From Polytrichum commune (Eukaryota; Streptophyta; Polytrichopsida; Polytrichales; Polytrichaceae), in assembly GCA_950295325.1 (NCBI GenBank), contig OX485806.1, forward strand, positions 51,703,169-51,767,168: a stretch of DNA of 64,000 nt. The letters run 5' to 3'. Below are positions 1 through 11,903 of this stretch, piece after piece. The position numbers were made by a program, and so were the translations under genes. The stretch's first letter is position 1. Each line of letters begins with the position of its first letter. The notes beneath the pieces are model-generated. The model had not been told where the DNA came from. It made no database searches and saw only the letters and a list, made by a program, of their open reading frames with translations.

Positions 1-802
1 CGACAGTCTGGCAGAGCCCGACCTACAATCACCGACATTGCATATGCCAAGTAGGACTCTGATGCTTCTTTATGTAGCTCCATGGGAACGACCCGTACAT
101 CTTGCGGTCGATTCTCCTCTCGCCCACTTTCAAAATTACCTCTACCATCGGAAATGTCAAGAGAGTCTTCAGCTCCTCCACACTCAGGACCACCAGTCGA
201 CAACTCCTCCCCAGATGGATTCTGACCTCCTGGTGGAGCAACATAAATACACACTACGTTAAATTGGATGAGATATACTTACGTCTTCAGATATTACCAT
301 CTGCATGGCACTTTTATGGTTCATAGAAGTGAGTGACAGACGCTGAAGTCAGATCCCTCAAGTAACACCGATGCAAGTTGGGCAAAGTTCACTTAATATA
401 GTACATTATACCTGCTTTTACAAAGTCGCGCTTCGCAATTTCACCGCTGCCTTTCCAGACAGATAATAGCCTTCGTTGTGACAGGAAAGCTTTCGGCCAG
501 AAAACTCGACTCGAGTCGACAGGCCCCACAAAAAATAAATTCGATGCGACATCAGAATAAGGGACGAGACAAGTGCGCGCAACTGAGATTGGATGCACCA
601 GCCGAATGGACGCAGTACAAAACTGCATAGATGAACCTCCAAGAGGAATGAAATGGCAGGGGCTGAAGACCCTCGTTGAGAGGGCCATGAAAATTTGAAG
701 AGTTAAATGGTAGGGCTGTCCTATGGCCCCGGATGCAGCACTCTTGCACAGCTTTACCAATTGACGTTGAAAAATGTAGGTACTTTCCATCCTCACCGTC
801 AT
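1..802 (-). CDS. GYRA: DNA gyrase subunit A, organelle-targeted, 5' part (exons 1-2)
   Basis: GyrA is the cutting subunit of the type II topoisomerase that supercoils plastid and mitochondrial DNA in plants. Exon 1 is 802-412, a 182-bp GT-AG intron is 411-230, and exon 2 runs from 229 to the window edge. The phase-1 junction gives a Gly codon and keeps the frame open for about 206 residues. Exon 1 encodes roughly 130 residues rich in Ser, Arg and hydrophobics with few acids, as expected of a transit peptide. Exon 2 ends in the conserved GyrA start region ELHKEASESYLAYAMSVIVG followed by RALPD. The start is ATG at 802; a second in-frame ATG lies 12 bases on. The quinolone-resistance region and the active-site Tyr lie beyond the edge. 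The residue after RALPD is Cys where Val is usual, or an exon may end there. The family is certain; the exact start is inferred. Confidence 0.9.
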
Positions 803-1260
803 CTTGACCAGGAACTGTAATTCTCCATGGCTTCCCTCCGACTTGAGCTGGTCACTTCTCTATCGAAGCACAACAACGGAATCAGCATGCGAAGGTTCAG
901 ATTTCAGAAAGCCGGCCCGACACTCTCTGACAATTTGTTGAACCTGTCTATTGACCCCTGCGTCTTACAAACAACCCATTTTCTAATGTCATCGTCAAAC
1001 CTCAGAACTGCTTCGAATATGTTTTTAACATTTGCCAAATACCTTATCAGAGCTCCAAACACACGGAAAATCAAAGAAAAAGATAAATTTTCCGCTATCC
1101 ACCATATACAGTGGTACCAACAAACACGTCCAAATACTATGCCAACGTACGGCATAACCCGGAATAGGGTTGGCAAGAAGGACTCTTCACCACGGTGGTC
1201 TGACATTTAGGGTTTCGAAGTCGAGGAGAACCGACCACTACAGTCTACCCTCTCTGTGAC
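803..1260 (-). promoter_or_regulatory. GYRA upstream region with possible upstream ORF
   Basis: This block is less AT-rich than the DNA beyond it and ends where AT-rich sequence begins. On the minus strand it holds an uninterrupted 100-codon ORF (1206-904) starting with ATG just after an AAACCCTAA-like sequence, ending about 100 bases before the GYRA start. It resembles no family I know. It could be 5' leader with an upstream ORF, a separate small gene or chance. I see no convincing TATA box. Confidence 0.3.
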
Positions 1261-2433
1261 CTGTCGGGAGTAAAAAAATTTGTAACACTTATGAAATTCT
1301 AGCACGGTACTGTACCAATTAGAGAGGGTGGGCAATTCAAAAAATAACACTTATAAGTTTTACAGTCACATGGTAAGAATAGAGTCATTAATAATACTTG
1401 TAAAATATCATTACATTAATTAATTAATGAGATTGCTTGCACTTCCTTAGTGATCAAATAAGAATCTATTGTTGTTTGATGAGACTCTTGACAACGGGAA
1501 ATAATGATAGAATTTTCTAAAAACGAAAGCTTTGTCTTAACTTTTAAGTTCACTAACATTGCTATGTTGCTATTCTAGAAATGTAGATAAGGTTGTTATT
1601 CCTTCATGCACTTGAGCAAATGAAACATTATGAACTCCCATATCACTAATTTATTAATCATCTTTAATAATTTCACATGCCTCTAATGCACTAAGTATAT
1701 TCAAGATATTTTCCTCTTATTAAAATAATTAAGATCAAACTCAACTTCAAACCTTGGGGAGCTGACTATCATAATTTTAGAAAGCCACACGAGTTTAAAT
1801 AAAAATAGGGTCAATTTAATTCGTTTAGGGTAAATTTTATAATTTTGTTATATTTACCATAGCATTGGAAATATGCCCCCTACATGATTATATGTAAAAT
1901 AGGGTGGTGAGTAATTCCTTCATTTTAGCAATCAGTAGAAAAAAAATAAGGTCATAGACATAGGATCCCCCTAAAAATGTGTAGTAGGATCAGTAGAATA
2001 ATTATGGGTTTGATTATTTGGATGAAAAATGTGTAGTTTTTGTTCAAATTTGAATCAAATGAGTTACTATGAAGGGAAATGTTTTGGGAGGTAGGAATGT
2101 GTTGGCGTTCCTCAACAACCATTGGGTTTTGCAACAACGCTAAACATGTGGGGCCTCGTTGGATGCTTAAAACTTGACAACCTTCATCGTCACCCTCAAT
2201 CACTTCTTGCGATCGGTTTTGGTTTCGTCACAACCTCAGTCGTCGATCGACAAGCTTACACTTTTCTGAGCATTTTCTAGGGTTTCTTTCATGCACATTG
2301 ATGATGCAGAGTGGCCACATCCTTTGCAATGTTTTCAACGTGTATTTGGTTTACGATTTAGTTTTCATGGTTTTTTTTTTGTTGGTTTTGTTGGTTGAAG
2401 TAATAAATATATATTGGATTTTCAAATGCATGA
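1261..2433. other. AT-rich intergenic DNA
   Basis: No coding signal, repeat structure or RNA gene is visible. Short ORFs here are interrupted and have no recognisable composition. Confidence 0.6.
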
Positions 2434-2441
2434 AGATGATG

Positions 2442-3052
2442 CACGGGTAGATCACTCTAAGACATTTTTGTGCACCACGTGCGGCTGGGGGTTTTTTGTT
2501 TTGGGGTTATTTGCCTTCAAGGGCTGAATTAAAGCCTCCCTGTACTTACTTAAATTTCAAAAATGGCCCATTTGTTTGCACCCTTCCAGTACTTATATTG
2601 TCCAAGTCACTGCAATTTTTGTACTCTATATTCCGTTTAAGGAATAAAAGCTAATCTACTTCCTAACGCAATTGACGAGTGTTGAGGGAAAGCATGGAAA
2701 CAAAGAAGGGTGCAAACAATAATACCATTGCAAATCGAGTTATGAAAAAAACACATAGGAAACCATAGCAAAGTAATACCAATTATCATCCATCCCCGTG
2801 AGTCCTAAACCCATTTACATACCATACTAAACATACCTTCTAGGATCCTTATCTTCAGCCCCTATATTAATTTTACAAAAAAATAATGGCCCACGTTTTA
2901 TGTCCATCTAACTTACTTATAATGGGATTGTCTACATTTAATGGCCCCTTCATTCTTTGGAATTTCTTTATAATTTTTATTTCAAATGATTTTAATCATC
3001 TCTATATTATGCCGCACGTCGTTTTTAAAATCCACTAAGTAATCTACCCGTG
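2442..3052. mobile_element. Non-autonomous hAT-type MITE (611 bp)
   Basis: The ends are inverted repeats CACGGGTAGATCACT and CACGGGTAGATTACT (14 of 15). They are flanked by a perfect 8-bp direct repeat AGATGATG at 2434-2441 and 3053-3060. Eight-base TSDs with CA-starting inverted ends are the signature of the hAT superfamily. No transposase is encoded, so it would have been moved in trans. Confidence 0.8.
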
Positions 3053-3070
3053 AGATGATGAGTTAATTCC

Positions 3071-3566
3071 TCAGGGAGTGCACTATTCATTAAAACCAAG
3101 CATCACGTGCGTGCATGCCCCTTATTAAAATACCCCTGTATACATTTTATTTTTGCTAAAATCAAGCAATATACTTACAAATCTCATTGCTTCAAAATAC
3201 ATTTCCATACATACACAAGGGTCCAAAAACAAATACAGAAATTGTATATAACATGTGTACAAATGTTTGGAAATGCAAAAATATGGCCCTATTATATGTA
3301 TAATATCAAATCATGGATTTTTAGTTATAAAGTCGTTACTTAGTGGATGAAAAAACACATGATTCTTGGTCCAGGTCTAACTTGAACGCGTAAACGCGTA
3401 AATGCATACTTTACATATATTTTTCTATAGCCTCATGTATATCTACTTCTTGCTTAATAGCAATATGTCTCTTGTACGTACATTTTGTACATGCTTGTTT
3501 TAAATAATACCCCTTTTGTGCACCCACGTGTATAAATACAGTACTTGAACGGTGCACTCCCTGGGG
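3071..3566. mobile_element. Second non-autonomous hAT-type MITE (496 bp)
   Basis: Terminal inverted repeats share a perfect CAGGGAGTGCAC core, then TTCA after a two-base mismatch. They are flanked by the 8-bp direct repeat TTAATTCC at 3063-3070 and 3567-3574. The left end appears to lack one or two terminal bases compared with the right. It begins only 18 bases after the preceding MITE but has a different terminal sequence, so it is a separate family. Confidence 0.75.
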
Positions 3567-3574
3567 TTAATTCC

Positions 3575-4849
3575 CAATCCAAAGTCGGAGGAAACTATGT
3601 ATTATATTTTCCTAAGACTTGAATTTGCATCTTTTCTTATTGTTTTTTCTTGTATAATGAGCATGTTCAATTCTCTAAATTTGTGAACATAATTTTTTGG
3701 CCATGAAATTGTGAGAATTAAGGGTGGCATTGTTGTTTTTATTTGTCTTGCTAGTAGTGTCCAATATGCCAACCTTGTATTGACTGCCCTCTTGCTACAA
3801 CAACCCTTTCTATGTGATCAATAAAGCGCTATAGCATTTGCCAATCACCATGATAGACTTAGAGGATTGCGCTTTGCCTTGGAGGAAGACAAGGTGGAGC
3901 AGTTAAAGACTTCAAAGGTTGTCCCCCTTATGCCATCAACTAGTTTTAAATATTCATTGTAATTGGTGTTAAATTTTTCATAATTTATTAGTTTTATCAT
4001 GACATTATAGAGGATGTTGAACATGTGCCTTGATAGTATTGGAGGGTGCATAGTTGTATCCGTACCCTTCACATTGTAAATGTTTGTTACAATATTTGAA
4101 TAGGATTATAGTTGAATGTGTTTGTAGACACAATTAAAATAAATGTTTTTACTATTTTGTATTTAATTTTCTTGTATTTGAATGCAACCTTGTTTCTTTG
4201 GAGTAGGTAGTTATGCAAAATTTTATATTTTGTCACAATTGATTGTATTTCTTGGTTTGTTCTATCCATGTTGACAACTTGTCTATTTCAACTCGTATAT
4301 TTTGTTATCGCCATGTTTATTAGTATTATTTTAACTAGTATCCAAGTGCTATTGGTTGTGTTTTGAATGGTATTTTGAATGATTTAGGATTGGTATTACT
4401 TATTGAAACCAAATGAATGACAGTTTAAATGATATAAAATGTTTGTTGCTCACATAGTTGGATTTGCAATACTATAGTATTTCATCCACTATTTGGTATT
4501 TGTACGATTTATAGAAAAATAATTATGCCAAAAATTAACCTCTCTAAACAATTACAAATAATTATAAGGTGCTAAAATTATGTCAAAGTAGCTCTTTATC
4601 TACAAAAAGGAGGGAAAAATATTGAAAGGTGCATAAACATCCTCCCATTAAATACCCCATTATCACACGTGGTTACAAAACGCAAGGGGGTGTGATCGTC
4701 TTGAGCTTCAAATTGTACACATTCTTAATCACTCATTGTCACTAATGGTGTATCAGTGGTACCTAATGTCAATGTACCACCATAGATCATACCAACGTGC
4801 TTTCAACGTTTATGAATGGTTATAGCAACTACATTGATACACCAACTTT
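3575..4849. other. AT-rich intergenic DNA
   Basis: No gene or structured element is seen. Possible outermost remains of the Mutator-like relic may begin near the right end, but alignment is too weak to place a border. Confidence 0.5.
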
Positions 4850-5795
4850 CTCTAGTATCTTCACTATGTCCATCCAAGAATTTGTTGCCTTTGGCTGCAT
4901 GTCAGTGTCCACACCAAAATATATTGGTCTTACCCACATTGATGCCCACAACTTACTTAACCGTATGGACTCAACTTCAATGATGTTAGTCATCTTTCAA
5001 GCCATGAACCCTCCTTAAACATTGGGAATATGTTTCCATCTCCTCAATTTTGCACCAAATTTGTTGATGTGTTATGCAAATGAGATATGCTACTGCGCTA
5101 TGCACTAGATCTATGAATGTATTATGCACCATATATGGTAATGTGTTTTGCAATGAAATTAACGGATCCAACTTTGTTAAGCACACAATTATTTCATACA
5201 AATCGTGCATGTAATCAAGCGTTCTTCCTCTCTAAGCCTGTGATGCCAATATTTTAATTATAGCTTAGTGCAGACACCCTCTCATTATGTGCCTACACTC
5301 ACATGATCTCTAGGTTGTGCATGAATATTTTTCTAATCGCACTCGATTTGATTATGTACTCATAGCTCATGTGGTGTTATGTAAATTTGCTATGTTTGAT
5401 GATTATGTTGATTATGAATGTCAATCTACGAATGTTCATTACAATCTATTGTTCATATCAGTGTAGACACACAATTATTATGTACCCATTCAACTAGATC
5501 ATCACTTTTGAGCTTATGAATCTACATTTGGTTACTTAATCCAACTAATTTAATAACTTGGACTTGTTGATCTAATAACATATCTTCACGTGCACATAAC
5601 ATATTGATTTATTGAGGTTTGTGATTGTAACATAATTGATCAAGACATGGCTGAAAACAAATTGTAGTTTGCTCAAAACACTTATAATTCTCATTACATG
5701 AGATTCAACTTCATGAACCTCAAACCCAACTATGAAATATGCGACACATATGCCAAAGATGATTTGTTTTCCCATGCTTTAGTCCTACATTCTAC
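4850..5795 (+). mobile_element. Old relic of the Mutator-like element at 31 kb
   Basis: This stretch follows the same order as 30830-32330. A unit contains TTAGTCATC, TTCAAGCCATGAACC and CATTGGGAA-type segments. About half a dozen degenerate units follow around ATGTGTTATGCA. A long AT-rich stretch then matches closely, for instance the segments around CTTGTTGATCTAATAA and TCAACTTCATG. It is much more diverged than the 31-kb copy and has a far shorter repeat array. No terminal repeat or TSD is recognisable, and the transposase region past 5800 is not convincingly preserved. Confidence 0.65.
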
Positions 5796-7398
5796 ATGTG
5801 TTTTCATCCAAGGATGGCCAACAATCTGACCATAAGTGGAATATTGTTCTAGACAATCAAAGAACAATTGACAAACATTGCATCATGGAAAATCACAACG
5901 AGCCTCTAAGAGAGTTAAAGGGAAAAGCATATTACCGAGACATGGAAGTAGCAACTTTGATTATGAGGAACTTTAGAAAACACCTTAGCTACAACATTTG
6001 CAAACTAAATTGACTATTAGATTTATAGATCTGATTATTTTTGTCAAGTTGATATTCAATCATGAATTTTTTTCCATAAATACTCTAATATGTATGAATC
6101 CACCTTTTCTAGCATGTAGAAAAATGTCATGCACAAAGTGTTATAAAGAAAGCGTCATGCAAAAAATGTTATGCAAACAATGTCAAGCATAATGTGTCAT
6201 TCAAAATAGATCATGGAGACTATGTTATGAAAAATATATAATTAAAGTTGTATTGTGTAGTGTGTTATTCAATGTGGCATGCAATATGTGTTGTGCAGAA
6301 CAATTGAAGTACGCATCATTTATTGAATTATGGTATGTATTGCAATGAATGAACAAAATTTCATTTGACAATCTCATTCTACCCTAGCAAACTCCAAAGT
6401 CTTTGCAAATTTTATTGGAGGTATTTAATAAACCGGGATCAATTTTTGATGCTTATGTATCTACATGTAATTATTTGTAAATATAATTGTGGATTTCACT
6501 ATCATTTATTCATGTTTGTTGGTGTAGTAGTGCTACTTCATTGCATTTAAGAGAGACTTTGCCATATTCAATGTCATCATGGCACCATCATACAATACCA
6601 CACCCTCACCTCTTAGTGGTGGCTCAATGTCAAAGATTCCCTTGATAATGATAAGGAACCTATTCGGAAAATTGTAAGATCATCATATGTTCCATGTTGG
6701 TTTGATTTTGAAGTCATCAACAAGTTATTTTCCAATATTGAGTGTTTACCATTTTAATTTCTTTATTTATTTATTTTGATTTTAAAAAAATGAAAAAAAT
6801 CCCTTCCCACTTGCATGTTCTTCCATTACATGTAGATTTAGTCACAAAGGTTGTGGTTGCAACCTCAACATTGTCGCATCGCATTAGATTGTCAAGTTAT
6901 GATCGTTGCATCTTACCATTCGTAGATGTCAAGGAGGAGGAATGTATTAAACATGTGATTTATGGATGTTCTATGCATGGTTTTAAATTGAATGTGCTCA
7001 TTATTTTGTGAACATTGAAGTCTATAAGCGATTTCCTTTTATACTTCCATCTATGCCCAAAAACATGTTTCTAAATTTTTTGCACTGCCTCCGTCAATTC
7101 AATTCTCAGTCGACATAGTTTATAGAAATATAAAACTTGCTTAGTACTTGGAATGTGCTTGTGTTTTTTTAAGAAATTGAAAGTTGAATTTAATGATATA
7201 AAATATTTGAAACCCTTATTCTAAGCTTGCACTAGTTGATTAAAAAAGTAAAATAAAGGATTTATTAGGTTGATTATATATTTTTGAACTCCACTCACAT
7301 CATTATAAACGAGGGTGTTGTTTTTATGCCAAAATACCATAGTTATAGGATACTAGTGGGTGTATTTCCAATTATTTGGCCTTCCTCACCGCTCATCC
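5796..7398. other. AT-rich DNA, no recognised gene
   Basis: Several 60-90 codon ORFs occur but none resembles a known family. A short stretch around 6120-6290 again contains ATGTTATGCA-like units, probably further decay of the same Mutator-like repeat. Confidence 0.4.
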
Positions 7399-7957
7399 AT
7401 GTCTTGTAAATAACAATCGTGTGTCACAACAACTCGAGTACCAACCACCATTAACAAATACAACTAAAACATAGAAAATGCACACATAAACAACGCACAT
7501 CCACAAAGAACAAAAATAATCAAACCCCAGAAAAAAGTTTAATTCTCTTTTCAAATACACAAAATGAGTCAAGTTATCTCTCATTCCATCACATGAGAAT
7601 CCAAGAGTGTAAATAAGGGGAGAAAAATTCAAGATTTATTGCAAAAACATGCAATCTTCACCTTACACAAACTCTCTTCACACACTCACTCACAAGGCTT
7701 GACTTGGCAAGAATGCCAAGCCAAGAAGGAGGTTCCTCACTTAAGAACATCTTTCCAACTTTTAAGATTCATCCATCCAAATTTAAATGAATGAAATCCC
7801 ATGAATAAGGTACGGCCGCCAATGTCGCATACCGTGACAACTGTCATGTAAATAACGACCGTGTGTCACTGCAGCTCAAGTATCAACCACCACTAACAAA
7901 TACAACTAAAATATAGCAAAGGCACATATAAACAACACACCTCCACATGCCCCCCTT
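7399..7957 (-). repeat. LTR-like end of the gypsy element with ~105-bp repeated ends
   Basis: On the minus strand the block starts TGTGGAGGTG right after the purine tract and ends in ACAAGACA. Its two ends, 7957-7845 and 7505-7399, are themselves about 105-bp direct repeats of each other, which an ordinary LTR does not show. The middle (7515-7840) matches 17812-18142. It includes a 12-bp stem with a 4-nt loop around TTGGCAAGAATGCCAA, also present in the other copy. Confidence 0.6.
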
Positions 7958-8334
7958 AGTTGACTATGGAGCCCCGCCAAACAACTAAGACCAATGCCAA
8001 TCCAAAGGGCATGGATAATGAAGAATCCCTCTGCAACCAACTAATGTGTTGAATGTCATGCCAAAGAATTGTAGGCTGGGTGCAGTGTGAATCCCATCCT
8101 TAATCACCTCTGATGTTTGGTCATCAAGTTCCAAAGAATTAATTCCATTGTCTCACGTTTGATCGCGCCTCTAAATCATAAATTTTCATTTTCTATTTGG
8201 GTAGGCTCAACATGGTAAAATTCACACAAGCCATACAACTAATACGGGTTGTAGGATGCCAATGAGGCATGCCTACCAAATTGATAGCTCATAACAATCC
8301 AAAGCAACACAAGGTTCCAATCATGGTGGTTCCC

Positions 8335-8880
8335 CTAAAGTAATCCATACTTCTTCAAGCCCCGCTTGGTTGTTTGAACAACCTGTTTAGCCAAGTCGTC
8401 TGTCTCTAGATGATCTTGTGAGGTGGTGCGGCGATTTATGAGAGCCTTAGTGCACAACTCTTTAAAAATACCGAAGAATTCCCTCCCCTGGTTTGTCAAT
8501 ACCTCAACCAATGCTCCAAAACGTGCCAATACACGATCTAGAAAGGCTACCATGGCCAACTCTGCAGAGTTTTTGGGTAGAGCAACAAGCTCAATCCACT
8601 TGCTAAAATGCTCCACCATTACCAACACGTATTTTGCTCCACGTGGTGTGACAACCAATGGTCTTCCAAAGTCCAGCGATCAGTGGTAGTCCAGTTTCAT
8701 GATAGTTAAGGGTTGTAATTGAGGTGACAAAGTGTTGAAGCTAGACTTGACCCGGTCACAAACTCCACACCTCCCGACATAAGCAACAACCTGTTGATAT
8801 ATGCTAGTCCGCCAATATTGGCCACACAATGTCAAATGTGTCTTGCGTATGCCAAAATGGTCAAGTTCAAAGTGGCCCGT
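8335..8880 (-). pseudogene. Gypsy integrase (zinc-binding and core domains)
   Basis: Integrase inserts retrotransposon cDNA into the host genome. The minus strand shows a zinc-binding segment with GRCGVCDRV near 8770. It is followed by the core starting VTPRGAKYVLVMVEHFSKWI, then the LARFGALVEVLTNQGREF segment that carries the second catalytic Asp position in this family (here Asn, so altered), then the TSQDHLETDDLAKQVVQTTK region. The frame ends soon after KYGLL and homologous-looking fragments continue to about 8150 with stops. It lies directly upstream of the LTR-like end, as expected for the 3' part of pol. No chromodomain was recognised. Confidence 0.85.
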
Positions 8881-9099
8881 TGGTCCGGTCTAAGAACAAT
8901 ACGCCTTGTCCCATCCAACCACAATCAAAATAACAAACCGCTTTTCCAACGGAACCTTGTTAATTAATGTTCAATCCTAATTGTTTCCATTGCCAAGATA
9001 GACAAAGGAAAATCCCCTGCCAAAGCTTATGCAATACAGAAAAATCCTCCTATATATCCACAATAACTTGATGTCGATTAATTGCATCATCCAAACCCT

Positions 9100-10711
9100 A
9101 TATCCAAACCTTAACAACAATGCTAGAAAACAAAGTGAGCTAAGCAATTGTGTGCCAACCTAGAATCGCGTCTTGATTACAATCCCCATGCCACCTGGCT
9201 TCGGTCAAATCCTCACCCAAAGGATTTGGATTGCGTAAGAGTCCATCTGCATCCAAGTTGGTAATCACAGCACGGTGTATCACCTCAAAGTTGTATTCCT
9301 AGAGCAATAAAACCCACATGGAGAATTTGCTAGGAAGCTTATTCGACTCCATGAGCCACCGTAAATGCTAATGGTCGATCCCTAAAGTAAAGTGCTGACC
9401 ATAGAGATATGGCCGAAAATGGACAATAACCCACACCACCGCCAACGTTTTTCTCTTGTAGGACAAATATTTGGCCTCCGCAATGTTGATGCTTCACGAA
9501 GCATAAGCAACAACATGATCCCGGCCATAATCATTCTAAATGAGAACTACTCCTAAACCCAATGAACTCCAGTCCGTATGCAACTGAAAGGATTTGGAGA
9601 CATCCAAACGTTGAAGCACTGGAACTGCACCTAGTATCTACTTCAATGTCTCGAATGCTTGTTGCTGCTTATGACCCCAAGTCCAAGGTTGGTCCTTGCT
9701 CGTAAGAATGGTAAGAGGCTTGGTGATTAAGCTAAAATTCTTGACAAATCGATGGTAGTAATTTTCCAAGCCCAAAAAAGCATGAAGTCTTGACATATCG
9801 ACCGGTATCAGGATCTTCTGCAAAGCGTCCACCTTAGCTTGTTGCACCCCAAGACCTCATGGAATAATCATATGACATAAATATGCTAGTCGTTTATAGA
9901 AAAATTTGCACTTCCCATGGTACAAGCGCAGTCTCCACCGTCGCAATCATTAAAAAATGGCTTGCAGATGCCCCGCATGCTCCTATGGTGTCTTGTTGAA
10001 GATGATCACATCAATAATGTAACACTAAGCAAAAGGCAAGCCAGACATGACTTAGTCCATTACTCTTTGAAAGTCAGCATGTACACTTATTAGGCCAAAT
10101 GGAAGAAACTTCCGATGGTTGCCTTTATCATTCCCATCTTGATTAACTCTCTAGAATGTGGTTTTCACTCAATCTCTAGTAAGTACTGGGAGTTGGTGAT
10201 AGTCAGATCTCAAGTCCAGGGTGCTAAAAACTTGAGAAAATCCAATGGTATCGAACAATTCATCCGATATTGGCATGAGACACCAATCCGACTTGGTTTT
10301 CCGGTTAATTGGATAGTAATCCCCGCACATCCGCTTCTCCGTCCAATTGCCAAAGATATCCTTCTTCGATGGCATAACCATAGCACAATCATACTCCTTG
10401 TTGGAAAATTCAATGAATCTTGCTGCCATGAGCTTTCGGCAACAAACATGGACACCAATCCTCTCGGAAACACTAAGCCTATAGGATCTCCAAAAAAATA
10501 AGGTGGTAGTCCTCCAACTGAATATGGATTTGTTTTTTTTATAGCCTTCAAGATCTTGAAGGCTAAAAGCAAAACACCTATAGTATAAGCAAATGAACTC
10601 TCGTAATTTTTGTGCCTCAACACTAGTGAGATGAAGGCCTAATTCCAATCGCCAATCATCAAACTCTATGCTCTCCCTCTCCACCAAAGGGAAACCATCT
10701 AATGTTGGCAT
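9100..10711 (-). pseudogene. Gypsy reverse transcriptase and RNase H
   Basis: Reverse transcriptase copies element RNA into DNA and RNase H removes the RNA strand. The minus strand begins with a linker (GFPLVERE). RT motifs follow: CGDYYPINRKTKSDW, FSTLDLRSDYHQLPV, then a degenerate active site YIIDV where YIDDV is normal, near 10030-10000. The thumb/connection reads LHAFLGLENYYHRFVKNFSL at about 9800-9740, followed by SKDQPWTWGHKQQQAFETL. RNase H fragments continue to about 9330 with a recognisable HFRPYLYGQHFTL segment, then linker to about 9100. Multiple stops and frameshifts make it non-functional. Confidence 0.85.
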
Positions 10712-10949
10712 AAACTCTAACTGCTACTTAGAGTAGGGCCATTAATCATGCCCCCAACCTCAGTGCTAGCAATAAAATCTGGCCTCTCTTCATTACCACC
10801 AATATGTGATGATGAAGCCACCATCAGAGGCAAAGAAACCAAAGTAGTATAAACCCGTTGAGAAGTTTCTCCATCACCTGCTGCTCAAATCAAGAGATTT
10901 GTTTGGCTTCTACAACCATGGCCTCAATTCCCTCTTCCATGGATGCGGA

Positions 10950-11800
10950 CTGCTATGCCCCCTGGTTTTGGGGTTTAAGTTCTAAGATGTCATCCACCTT
11001 CTTATCAAAATGTGTAAGCACTGCAAAAAATGCTACAACTAAAGTAGATAGTGGTGCAAGGTTGGTCCAAATTAAAGCCACCGAGGTTGGTGAGAAAAAG
11101 TACCAAAGCCTGCAACATCCACAAAAATTAGATCACCAAAGAGATGACAAACATAATGTCTACCTTCCAACACCTTGTCCCGAGAGTCCCCTAATAGAGG
11201 TACATTCTCGAATATGTACCATGGAGGGAAAGGTTGGTGGGCAAACCACCACTGCATGAGCCGGATGAGGTCCCAAAAAAAACTAGACATGGGATCTTCC
11301 AACCTTTGGCCAACTCCAGCACGTGAATGCCCATAGTATGGCCATTCTACTATCACCAAAACCAATTGGCGTGGGTACAACACCATCAACTGGTGGAATT
11401 GATGACAAACCACACTCGTGGACACTTGGTTGTCATCCACATAAACATATTGTCGAATTGTGAGACCAACCTCCAACATGGCCGTTAATCTTGTCTTGAT
11501 GTCCTCAAACAATTCTACCAAAGTGATCCCTTGGTCTACCATAACCATGAAATGGGATGTGCCAACGCCAATGGGGTATCACGTATGAGTGGTGTTGTAG
11601 AACTAAAAAATAGGACATTGTCCTTACGCCTTTTGAATAGCTTGGCATAATCGCACCAGAGAAGAATATGATCCTTGGGATGGCGCACCAATACACCCTT
11701 AGGTTGATCTCTCCCGTTCATTTTCAACACTCTCCATGAATGCCAAATTTTCCTCCAATAATGCGGAACCATAGGACAATGTATCCACAACAACACCACA
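10950..11800 (-). pseudogene. Cytosine-5 DNA methyltransferase-like domain inside gypsy polyprotein
   Basis: C5-methyltransferases transfer a methyl group from S-adenosylmethionine to cytosine. The longest open part is 11548-11072. Visible motifs in order are a degenerate motif I (LVELFEDIKTRL, about residues 10-21 of that ORF), a motif II-like stretch (IRQYVYVDDN), a motif IV position reading VEWPYYGHSRAG where the catalytic Pro-Cys would stand, an intact motif VI core (YIFENVPLL, residues 111-119), and a motif VIII-like SHQPRW. The spacing between motifs III and IV is short, suggesting an internal deletion. More family-like sequence (LSTLVVAFFAVLTHFDKKVD) follows in another frame to about 10960. 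The catalytic Cys is lost, so it is inactive. The arrangement resembles the DNMT3-type fold. It sits between protease and RT of the same element. Confidence 0.75.
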
Positions 11801-11903
11801 TCTAGAAATTGTGGATAATGGAATTGTGGTCGCGGCCGCTGCGAATGTCACAAGAATAAGTTCCCTACGGCCGTCCCCGGCCGACCAACCTTATTGAATC
11901 TAA

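Noticed and set aside
7399-7957. Terminal-repeat retrotransposon in miniature (TRIM)
   Set aside because: The 105-bp repeated ends fit in size, but there is no methionine-type primer-binding site after the first repeat and no purine tract before the second.
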